Source: Udeniomyces pyricola
Lineage: Eukaryota > Basidiomycota > Tremellomycetes > Cystofilobasidiales > Mrakiaceae
DNA: 64,000 nt
NCBI GenBank assembly: GCA_039545295.1
Contig: BCIK01000017.1
Location: 124,001-188,000 of the forward strand
Direction: 5' to 3'
In this document: positions 11,215 through 21,136 of the stretch, one piece after another
Position numbering within the stretch: position 1 is the stretch's first letter
Layout of the letters: every line of letters begins with the position of its first letter
Program-made: the position numbers and the translations under genes
The notes under the pieces: generated by a model
The model's database searches: none
What the model saw: the letters and a program-made list of their open reading frames with translations, nothing else
What the model was told of the DNA's origin: nothing

Positions 11215-14200
11215 TTATCGAACCCTCTCCGAATGATGTCCTCCTTCACGACTCCTTCCCTGCTGTTGTTGCTGCTGTGGCGGGTGCACCCCTTGACCTT
11301 GCGTATGAGGTCCTCCTCCACCTGGCAGCCCATGGTACGCCTGTTGTGATGGAGGAGGGTAATGCTGCTGCTGCTGCTGTTGTTGTTGCTGTTGAAGGGG
11401 TGGTGACATCATCGGATACGGTTGCCCAGGTCGATACCCCCCACTACCAGAAGGAGGTCCACTCATCCCATTAGGCGCTTGCTGTCGTGGATCATGAGAC
11501 CGGTTCGAAGAGAGGGATGTCGACGAAGAAGAAGATGACAGAGAAGGTGGAGGTGGATGGGAAGGTTGACGGTTCGGTGGGTAAGGCTGTTGTTGTTGTT
11601 GTTGTTGTTGGGGATGCTGCTGGTAGGGAGGTTGTTGAAGGTGAGGGTTTTGCTGGTAGAAGTGATGGGGGTTCACCCCTGGTGGTGGAAGAGCGTGAGG
11701 GTGGACGGGTCGCGATTGCTGTTGAGGAAGGTGAGGCAAAGAAGAAGAAGCTGAAGGGTGTTGTTGAGAAGGAGGCATGATCGGACCACCACTAGACGAC
11801 GACCTCATGGGCGGAGGGGGTGGAGGTCGATAGCCGCCCGGATGATGTTGGTAGACCTGGCCAACCTGAGGGACGAGTGCTGGATTGAAGACTTCTCCCG
11901 GTCGGATCCCTCCACTCGGAGGTGAGGGACCTCCAGATGGGTGGCGAAAGACTTGCCCAGGCACTCCGCTAGGGTGAGTGAAGACCTGGCCAGGTTGTGG
12001 TCCAGGGTGATTTCGCGAGGAAGGAGACGATGGGGACGACGCCGAGGAAGCTTCCGAGCCGCTCCGTTTCATGCCCGACGACCCGGGAGGTCCTTGACGA
12101 CTTCCATCGTGATGCAGAGGAAGTGAGGGAAGCGGGCCAGCGAGGTGATCGGAAGCGGCACGGCGCATGTTGGGGCCTTGACTGCTCTGCGACGAGCTGG
12201 ATGAAGACGGGTGATGGGCTTGAGGGTGAGATTGTGAGGAGGGAAACGTCGAGTTGTTCGGTGACAACGATCGCGGTCCACCGGCGCTGCTTCCGTTGGG
12301 CGAGGCGTACAATCGCGGATCGTGGTGAGAGTGAGACGTAGGAAGAGGAGGAACAGTACCGTTGGAGCCATGGCCAGGCGGACCATACGCGGCAGGAGGG
12401 GGAGGAGAACGTCGTCGGTCATCTCGTCCACCAGAGACGACGCGATGACTAGGACCAGGAGAGGGACCCGGCCCAGGACCAACGGAAGGGGACGGAGATC
12501 GGGGGTTGTAACTTGGCTGTTGACCGGTGTTTGGCCGTCCGTCCCGGTCGCGGGCGAGGGTCTGAACTTGAGGTTGAGATGACTCCCTTACGAGGGCGAC
12601 CGGTGGTGGGGGACGAGGTTCTCTATCCCTTTCACGTTCTCTCTCTCTCTGCTGCGGGTGTGGATGCGGATGCTGTTGCTGCGACGATGGGACCGTTGAC
12701 AGCCGTTCCTTCTCCAACTGCGCGTTCTGTGCCCCATACTGAGGTGTCCTGACAGGCATCTCGGCTGATCGACCGCTACTGGTCCTTCCACCTCCACCTC
12801 CTGGTCCCCTTGGATCCTCCCTCGTCAGACTGGTTCGCTTCTGAGACGGGGGAGTCATGGTCACCGCGGCTGCTGCCGTGCCATCTAGGTAAGGGTTCGG
12901 CCTAGAGTTGCCTGGAGGTGTACCTCTCCCCGAGGTGGCCTTAGCCTTTTCCGCTCCGGCAATCTCGGCATCGTCACCCTCTTTGGCTGCTCCCGATGAC
13001 TGCTTAGTCTTGTCGACATTATTGATGGCGGACGCGTTGATGGAGGAAGCATCGTTAGACTCTTCTCGCTCCTTGTCCTTTTCTTTGTCCCTAGCCGATG
13101 ATGCCGCGGCGGCCGCTGGGCCATTCTGCGTTCGGTTGATGATAGAAAGATACCAAAACATGAGGTTGGAGATGAGGACCTGCTCGTATAATGGCCTTCG
13201 AGGGTTGGCGAGCTTAATATGGGACAATCGGTAGACAGCACGTTCGACGTGGATTGGGTAGCGAGCGAAGTTGGCGTTGGGGCCGGACGTCGTCGAGAAG
13301 TGGGGAGCTCCCGGTCCTCCACCAAAGTGAGGCGAGGTAGGTGACTTGGCCGTCTTGCCAAGAAGGGCCGTTGCGACGAGCCGACCATGATCCGTCGTCA
13401 CTTGGGAAGGCTTATCGTCGTGGCTCTTTTTCTTGGAGAAGAGGGAGCCGAAGAATGGCTTCTCCTTTTCAGAGGTGGATCCCGAGCTAGACTTGTTGGA
13501 CTGGATGAGGAGAAAGAGGGAGAAAAAGAGACAAGGCGAGCAAAAAAAAAAAAAAAAAAAACCAGCAGGCAAATTGACTCATGAGTTCGGGTTTCAAAGA
13601 GATGTATCGGATCAAAGAATCAAGATTGGTGCCCACCTTTTCCTTTTCCTTCTTTTCTTTCTTGTCGCCTTTGCTCCTCGAGAACAGACCGCCTTTCTTC
13701 TCCTTGGTGCTGCTCGCCGTGCTCGCCGAGCTGTCGTTTCTCTCCATCTTGGCACTCGAAGCACTACCCGAGTAGGACGACAGGGTCGGGGCGGGCGAAG
13801 GGGATCGCTCAGAAGAGGAGGAAGAAGATACGTAGGATGAAGGCGGCCGATCGCTGCTGCTCGTCGTGGTTGTTGTGGCCGCCGATCGTTGAGAGGCGAT
13901 GGAAGGATCTGGGGACGGACCTCGAGGCGGAGATCGATCGTTGGGCGAAGGCGAACGCGGCGGAGAAGGGTGGTCGGGAACAATGACGATGGAAGAATCC
14001 GAGTCGGAGGGTTGTAGTGACGCAGTCGAGGACGAGGTGGATGATCCTGTCAAGCTCAGGTGAGGCTTTTCTTGAGTTGGCGTCGTTCCGCCAGCCTCGT
14101 GTTCGTGGGGCTCGGCGGGATCGATCCTGAGCGAAGGAAGGTTGAGGTGAGCTCGGGGCGGAGGCGAAGGACTGTCCGTGCGAGGGATGGATTCGTGAGA

Positions 14201-15810
14201 AGCGGATGAGGTCGAGGTGTTGGCTTCGTCGGGTACCTCGGCGTACGCGTCATAAAACGTTTCTTCGTCCATCGACGAAACGGTCGACGTGGGTCGACCA
14301 TTGACGTCTTGAGTTCCTTCGGAGTTTACAGCGGGCATGCGAGGCGGATCGTCGAGCGAGATGGGAACCGGGGAAAAAGAGCTATCGTCGCCGATGTCGA
14401 TGCTGCTACTGCTGTCGCTAGGCTCGAGCGAAGCGGCTTGGTCCTCAAACGTAAGGGCATTGTCGCCGATGAGATGGGCAGTCCGGCCTCTTCGTGAGGG
14501 ACCGAAACGATTCTCGCCACCTTCCATGCCAGCCTTTCTGATCTTGGTCCGGGCTGTTCGCCGGATCAGCGAGGGGGCTCCTGGGCGGAGGGCGACGATG
14601 GGCGCGTCATTCTCGTCAAAAGCAACACCGTCGATCGTGTTGATGCTCGCTAGTCGAGGTCCAAGTCAGATACAGAGCAAGCAGATACATCGACATGACG
14701 GTAGAAGAGAGTCCGGGATCAGGGAGAGGTGAGAGGAAGAACGTCAGACAGGTGATTCAAACAGGATATGATTCGCGATACACATCGATACGCCTGTGGC
14801 AACTGCTTCTTCGCTTTTCTAAATGGAGCGATGATGCTCCAGCCCGGCAGAGAACGGCGCAACTCACAATTCTGGGCGGCATTGATGCTCCAACTCCTCT
14901 TGAGCATACTCCTCAGTTTGCTCGGATCGTCACTCTTGGCCGCCTCGTCTGCAAGCTCCTCCAACATCTGAAGGTCCACCAACGTTACCCCTGGTTCGGT
15001 ATCGGTACCCATGGAGCTCGAGTAGATGGAAGCCCGGTTCGACCGGCTTCGGTGAAGGTTGCCGGGAAGGGGAGGTTCGTCCTCAACGCCGTCGTTAGCT
15101 CTCGGGGTGTACTGGCGAGAGAGCATGGAACGCTTGCGGCCGAGCGAGCCGGAAGTGGATGACTTGAGGTTGCTTGCCGAGTCAAAAGGCGAGGGCGAGA
15201 TGCTGGGCGCTGAGCGCGACGCCGAAAGGGATCGTGCAAGGGGACCTCCTGCGTTTGACGCTGCCGTCGAGGATGCGGCATCATCGGCCTGCTGAACGTG
15301 AGCGTGAGCGTGCTCTTTGAGAAAGGCTCTGAACTCGCCCGGCGCCAGCTCAGGATGGAGGTTGGCAGGGACCCAAAGAGAACTCAGGGTGTCCCCCTCT
15401 GACGATTCGTCGGACCCCTCTGTTGAACCCCCACCACCTGTACCTCCCCCTCCGATCCCAGATCCGCCTGCAGAGGTCATTGTGAGCGGGTTGATACCGT
15501 CCGCAGCGTCGAGCGTGGATTGGACGGGCGTCATGGCGATGGGTAGGTCTGGGTCGTATTCCAGATGACCGCCGAGCGAACCCGACCGGCGACGGATGGA
15601 GCGGACGGAGGAGAGCTCACGCTCGATGAGTTGGGAGCTCGAAGTCGAAGACGGGGAGGAAGGTAAAGGGTGTGGAGAGGAGGAGGAGATTAGGGTGGGA
15701 GTCGTTGTCGTGGTCGGGCTTGTTGAGCGATCGCGAGGGGATGATTGGCGAGGAGAGGTTGGACTCTTGGTCGTAGGCGGGATGGAGATGGAGAGGGAAG
15801 GGGACGCCAT
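11215..15810 (-). CDS. ZDS1: Zds1-like protein (Cdc14-activation / Zds_C domain)
   Basis: Zds proteins bind PP2A-Cdc55 and influence Cdc14 release, mitotic entry and polarity in budding yeast. Three exons, 15810-14868, 14649-13637 and 13500-11215, close exactly to 1413 residues. Two family blocks are visible. The N-terminal block holds WVPANLHPELAPGEF at about residues 146-160. The C-terminal Zds block holds RYPIHVERAVYRLSHIKLAN and then PLYEQVLISNLMFWYLSIIN at about residues 730-775. The middle is Ser/Pro-rich. Unusually, about 600 residues of Pro/Gln/Ser/His-rich low complexity follow the Zds block, with polyGln tracts at about 11360-11395 and 11590-11615. In the yeast proteins the Zds block lies near the C-terminus, so this tail is an extension. 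The intron-2 donor follows a Lys-rich segment (KKEKKEKEK). Confidence 0.85.
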
Positions 15811-16372
15811 GCTAACAAAGACGAGCTAGCTACAAAAGGGGGACACAGGTTTGAGGACTGAGGTGAGGATACGAGAATTGTGGGCGCGAAGATAGAGACA
15901 AGGGTAGGAGGCAAGAGGTAGGGAGAGGGAAGGGGGATGAGAGGGGGGGGGGGGTGTTTGAGAGAACCGCAGAAGCAGAGAAGGAGGAAAGCGAAGCAGG
16001 GGCAAGGTAAGCAAGCATCTCTCGACAGCTAGGGACAGTGTTCGGTTGAGCCTCGACAGTCAAGGCGATGAGGTACTGGCATGGAAGGTACTGGTCTCAA
16101 GAAGATGAATGACGATGAGCAGGGAGATGAAGGGCACGAGTTGGACAAAGGCAGAAGACCCGGGTTGTTTGGCCGTGGGTGTCTTCGAAGAGAGGGGGAG
16201 GTTGAGAGGAAGACGATATCTCTCGACTCGCTGGCCGGCGAAGCGGGTGTCGCGCAGCATGGCAGGATGATGGGTCGTCATGTATAGGCATGTGATGTCA
16301 GCAAGGCAAAGAGGGAATGAGAACCATTGACTCACACGACGGATCAAGCAGGGCGGGCGAGTGAGCAGGCGA

Positions 16373-16657
16373 NNNNNNNNNNNNNNNNNNNNNNNNNNNN
16401 NNNNNNNNNNNNNNNNNNNNNNNNNNNNNNNNNNNNNNNNNNNNNNNNNNNNNNNNNNNNNNNNNNNNNNNNNNNNNNNNNNNNNNNNNNNNNNNNNNNN
16501 NNNNNNNNNNNNNNNNNNNNNNNNNNNNNNNNNNNNNNNNNNNNNNNNNNNNNNNNNNNNNNNNNNNNNNNNNNNNNNNNNNNNNNNNNNNNNNNNNNNN
16601 NNNNNNNNNNNNNNNNNNNNNNNNNNNNNNNNNNNNNNNNNNNNNNNNNNNNNNNNN
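16373..16657. other. Assembly gap (run of N)
   Basis: A 285-base block of undetermined bases. Any open frame through it is meaningless. Confidence 1.
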
Positions 16658-17063
16658 GGCCGAAGGAGGGAAAAGGGGGGAAAGGCGCTCTCGTTGGCAG
16701 TCGGGCACTTTGATCGCGTCGTCGATGGGTGACCTGCTGTCGATGTGTGCAGTATGTGCTTCGGACGGTGGAGACGATGCTGTCGGTGGTGATGATGATG
16801 ACGAATGAGCCTTGGTACTTGGTACTTGGTCAAAAAGGTCGAGCTGGGAAAAGGGCCAAGACCAAAGACAAAAGACGAATATGGGACAACTTGGTGTTGA
16901 TCTCCGATTGCTGTCTCTCTCTCTCTCTGATCTCTCTCATATCGAATTCATGTCCCATCCTGCCGCCCAAGCTGCACTCGTCTGGCCTCTCCAACCACCG
17001 GCTCCACCTAACAAGGGCGATCACACATCATAGCTGCCGTTACTACATTCCATCATCCAATAG

Positions 17064-17100
17064 TCCATCCCCATCCCCATCCCCATCCCCATCCCCATCC
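17064..17100 (+). repeat. CCCCAT hexamer tandem repeat in mS33 5' leader
   Basis: About six copies of a CCCCAT hexamer end six bases before the proposed ATG of the mS33 gene at 17106. The tract probably lies within the transcribed leader. Confidence 0.9.
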
Positions 17101-17105
17101 CACTC

Positions 17106-17647
17106 ATGTCCGTCAAACCCACCGCCCTCGCTCGTCTAGCCGACCTTACCCGTCTCCGGTCGACTGTCCTCCAACGGCCTTACAACCCACTCAACCTCCG
17201 TACCGGTCTCCGCTACCTCACCGATCCCCTTCTCGGCCCCGTCCTCAACTCGTGGTACCCCGTCCACACGAACGAGCGCATGATGCGAAAGTCCCTCGTT
17301 CAGGATAACTCCTTCAGCGGCCCAGCTATCGATCTATGGAAGTGGACCGTCGCCATGAGGAGAGCAAAGGGAAAGATCACCCCAAAGAAAGGTCCGTCGT
17401 TCCTTCCTCTTGCTCACACGCCAATCCAACCCAGTCTGCTTCGGCTAGCATCCCGCCAAAAGCAGAGGGTATCCTTCTTGGGTTCTTCGTTTGGCTGGGG
17501 AGCTACTGTTTTTTTATATATATATTCTCGTATCGAATCCCAATGGTTGCGAGATGTATGCTGATTTCGACCCTCTTTCGGTTCTTACGTCCTAAACCGT
17601 CAGGATTCGGAAGAAGGGCCATGCTCAGGAACAAGACCAAGAAGTAA
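17106..17647 (+). CDS. RSM27: Mitochondrial small ribosomal subunit protein mS33 (Rsm27/MRPS33 family)
   Basis: A mitochondrial 37S subunit protein. Two exons (17106-17391 and 17604-17647) give 109 residues, the normal size for fungal mS33. The N-terminal half carries the family pattern LRSTVLQRPYNPLNLRTG, followed by LRYLTDPLLGPVLNSWYP (yeast and human relatives have F..YNP..LRTG..L...L.GP...YYP). The second exon supplies the conserved basic tail KKGFGRRAMLRNKTKK, matching the PKKG.GRRA ending of mS33. The splice is confirmed because it places KK and GFGRR in one frame. The sequence is basic, with no separate cleavable presequence evident. Assignment is by recalled family pattern, not a database search. 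Confidence 0.82.
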
Positions 17648-20362
17648 AAGGACTTTACCTTCAGATGAAATGCTCTACTCCCACGACGTCTTGCACTTCT
17701 CCTACAAACCAGTCCGATCCACCGTACAGAGGAACAAAGTGTGGTAGCATTGGGAGGGACCCAGGCCGTTCTTGGCCCGACGCGTCTGAGCTCACCCTTG
17801 TCCATCAACGCGACTGACTCGGATTCTACTCTTGGGATCTCGACCGACTGCAAGTCAAGCTGGAAATCAGAAGGCGACGGGTTCTTCCTACTCCTACTGA
17901 ATTGACGTTTCTGTCGCACCAGGCACCGCACCTCAGACGGGCCATTAGTGGGACCGAGCTGTGGCCAACGCAATGCGTCCACTCCTCTCTCATCGACATA
18001 CACACCAGAGAACTACAGAGAGACGTACGCCTCAGACGTTCATCTGCGTCGAAAGTTTCCCTTGGGTTGAAGGATTTGACTGGCCGATCATGGGGCAGAG
18101 AACGTCTTGGCGCGCTCTCCATCAATTTCTACGAGCTTCGGTTTGCTAGATAGTGGGCAACTCACATGATATCACTTTGTCACTCACTTCGAGCTTCAAT
18201 CTGCCGCTCAGTGGACAACTTACATGAATTTACCCCCTGACCACTCGTGTGAGGGCAGTCACCATCGACCCCTGATCTCCTCTCATGAATCCATCCACCT
18301 TCACGACCTCTTGGTTGGAACCTGGGATCTAGATGGGGGCTATACTGTTATGGGACGGCAGGTACAAGTGTTATGTGCTAAGGAGTGCTAGGCTGGATTT
18401 GATGGTTAGGATGGGTCGAGTCTCGTCTCGTTTCCTCTCTCTTTCTGCCTCTAGTTTCAGCAAGCACTTTCATCCTCGTATCTCTCTATCTGCTTTGTCT
18501 CCCATCCATTACGATCCTTCCATTCGTGTCCCCTTGGATCACTCACTCACTCCCTCTCACGGGTCAATCCTCTCCATCCTAGTCGTACCCGTTCACATCA
18601 CGGCAGACACTTCCTTCCTTCAGCAGCCGTACTCGCCCTGGTCGCGATAGACTTTTACACTCTTTGCATTCCTCCAGAATCGACGGATGAACCTCGCACC
18701 CAGACACGGACACCCTGGCCCAGAATATCCTGCAGCTTTGTCCCTTGCTTCCTTGTTGCTCGTTCCTTGGTTTCACCTGCCGTTTGCCAGACATGATTCG
18801 TGAGGATCACCATTCCATGTCCTATGATATGAACTGGTTTCTCTAGCACGGCGGACGGCTCCAACATGACATCGATAGTTTCTATGATGGAAGTGCATGT
18901 GTTGCCAGAGATATATGTACAGCGGGGCCCTAGGCATATGTTATATCACAAGAGTGATCAACACTCACCAGCTTGGTCACGCCCGTGTCTAAACCTCTTG
19001 TGTATCCAACCTTGTCCGTTAGCTTCGACATGTGCTTAGCCTCCAAGATGGCGTACCGCTCGGATCCTATCTCCGGCCCAGGTCCCAAAGCAAGCGGCAA
19101 TATCGGTTGGGTCGACCGTATAGGCACGTCATTTGCTTAGCTCTGCACAAGGTCGACAAAAGGAAGTGACCAATGAACTTCTCAGGCCTTCTTCTTCATC
19201 GTCTTTGTCTTCCTCACTTTCTCCTCATCTACCAGCTTCAGGACATTGCGGATTCTCACATGGTGTCCTTCCAGGAAAAACAAGTCGCACCTCAATCCGT
19301 GCTTTGCTTCTTCTTACTCATCCTGTCTTTACTCGCTTCTTCGTCATCACCGGATCAGATCGCGATCGCCTCAAGCTTTTTGTCGCGGCTCTATGGCTCA
19401 GCCCATGAGCAGCTGTTATGCCCAGCCATCGAATTTGATCCAAATCTGAAGGTGTCGTAGGCTGGGTCCAAAGACAACGATCCCATATCTACATTAGCGG
19501 CGACCGTTTTAGCCCTTGTCGACGAGTTTCCCCAGCTTTCGTCTGAGAAGACGCTCCACTTGCCCTTTGTGTCTTATCGAAGGAGATCTGTATCGGCGGG
19601 CCCTTCGCAGATGGGCCTCTTGGCAGATGTGGTCGTCCGCGAAAGTCTAAGCCTGGACGGTGACACCGTAGATTTGGTATGTTCGGCGCTGCGACTTTGG
19701 TCCTGCGGAGTTCCTTCGATGCCTCGAGGGCGGGTCGACGTGTCGAGATCGAGTGAGGCATGGCGGCAGGGAGGGCAAAGTGTACATCATACATGTCTAG
19801 ACATACTTACGCCAGACTTTCTGGCTCACTCTTCTCTTATAGATCATTATCATGGCATCTGTCCTCCCCCCTCACGTGGCCATCCGTTTTGTGGACCATC
19901 TCAAGTCTCGCCGCATCGACATAGACGTCCGATCATGACAAAATTCTGCGTGGTGTTCAGTTCTATTCCCCTACAAACCTCTCTGCCCCGAGCGGGTTGT
20001 ACAACTGTATAAGTTGGTTCCAGAGGAGCATCAGGGCGGATTTTGAGGAAAGTGTGTTGAGGGCATTTGAAAAAAAAAAAAAGTCATACAAAAGTCCGCC
20101 TGTCTTTACAAGACAAGAGATCAGGGCGGCATTCAGGACTCACAGAGTGGACGAGGGAGCAATCGAGAGGATGTGCGGCAGCGAAGTAGACGTGGTTGCT
20201 GTCGAGGGTGATTAGATGACATCGAAGGGTGAACATAGAAACCTAACAGAGACCATGCGACAAGAAGCAAGATGGGATATGCATCGGCCAAGCGTCGCCT
20301 GTCATGTACGTATCATCGCGATGTGCACACATGTTCTGCGGCGCTACCACGGCGTGCGTATG

Positions 20363-20407
20363 TACGTATACGAACAGTACGTGTATGAACAGTACGTGTA
20401 TGAACAG
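20363..20407. repeat. 15-bp tandem repeat, three copies
   Basis: Three adjacent copies of TACGTGTATGAACAG. The first differs at two positions, the second and third are identical. The unit is a multiple of three, so an accidental open frame repeats VYEQY through it. Confidence 0.95.
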
Positions 20408-20536
20408 ATCGATCATTGTCGACGCCCAAACATCAAACAACTAGTATCATGATCGGTATATATAAACTTATGCTATACATACGTATACATATGCACGTAA
20501 CGCGCGCGCGAGCTCATGCAATCTGCAAGCTCATGT

Positions 20537-20550
20537 ATGCATATATGCAT
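20537..20550. repeat. 14-bp perfect palindrome
   Basis: ATGCATATATGCAT is fully self-complementary and sits in the gene-poor interval upstream of the carboxypeptidase gene. Confidence 0.85.
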
Positions 20551-21136
20551 GGATGCAAGCGGCTGACGTAGCGACTTGATATTTAATGGCCGCCGCCAAC
20601 GTCAACATATCTGTTTGGGCAGCTGCCAACCAAATACTCATCTGCACATCGACGCTCGAAAGCTCGAAAGCTCGAACGTTGGCACGTGGGCACGCTGGCA
20701 GGTGGCCGATGTCGTGTGCCGTACGACGTTGCTGCAATCTTGGCTTTCGGCCAAATGCGAGACCCAGATACGTTGTCATGATTTCCGTTCTGATTTGCCG
20801 TCCGAAGCTCCGAAGGCCCGAAGCTCCGGCAAAGTCAGAGCGCCGTATCTGCGAGCTGTATGAAGCTAGCTTCATTTTGTCGGTCTCATCATATTATAAT
20901 TAGTTTCCTTCGTCAACCACGTCCTCTTCCAGCCTCTGGCCTTTTCAATCTTCCAGCTCTTCCTCCCATATCCACTTGCAGCCGTTAATCTACCACGTTA
21001 CTCACCAAACCTAACCCACCCATACACACTCACACACCCACTCACCCACCCACTCATACACTCACTCACTCACTCACCTCGTCCCATTCTCTTCCTGCGC
21101 CCCACCCCCTGATCCAACACCCACTCACTCAGTCAC

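Larger units (their letters stand above)
15811..17105. other. Divergent intergenic region with assembly gap
   Basis: Separates the start of the Zds1-like gene (minus) from that of mS33 (plus). It contains a 10-12 base G run at about 15945, a gap of unknown bases at 16373-16657, a short (CT)n at about 16914-16928, and the CCCCAT repeat just before the mS33 start. No gene is supported. Confidence 0.5.
17648..21136. other. Gene-poor 3.5 kb interval; possible relic sequence and small repeats
   Basis: No gene can be supported. Open frames are short and broken on both strands, and nothing recognisable is encoded. At 19133-19460 and 19500-19760 mildly protein-like stretches in the plus direction are interrupted by stops and frame changes, so a decayed gene or a multi-intron unknown gene is possible. 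Local structure includes a 15-bp tandem repeat at 20363-20407, a 14-bp AT-rich palindrome at 20537-20550, GCTCGAAA repeats near 20654-20677, and a CACTCACT-type leader at about 21010-21080 that probably belongs to the carboxypeptidase gene. Confidence 0.45.

Noticed and set aside
12069..13388. Several open frames of 100-170 codons on both strands inside the Zds1-like gene
   Set aside because: They are shadows of the Pro/Ser/Gln-rich coding frame and carry no motif.
16060..16833. Minus-strand open frame spanning the N block
   Set aside because: Most of it is undetermined sequence; the flanks show no protein character.
19133..19760. Faint resemblance to fungal FunK1-type kinase relics
   Set aside because: No HRD, DxD or other kinase signature could be found in any frame; the similarity is too vague to call.
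20363..20407. CRISPR-like repeat array
   Set aside because: Only three directly adjacent 15-bp copies with no spacers, in a eukaryotic genome.
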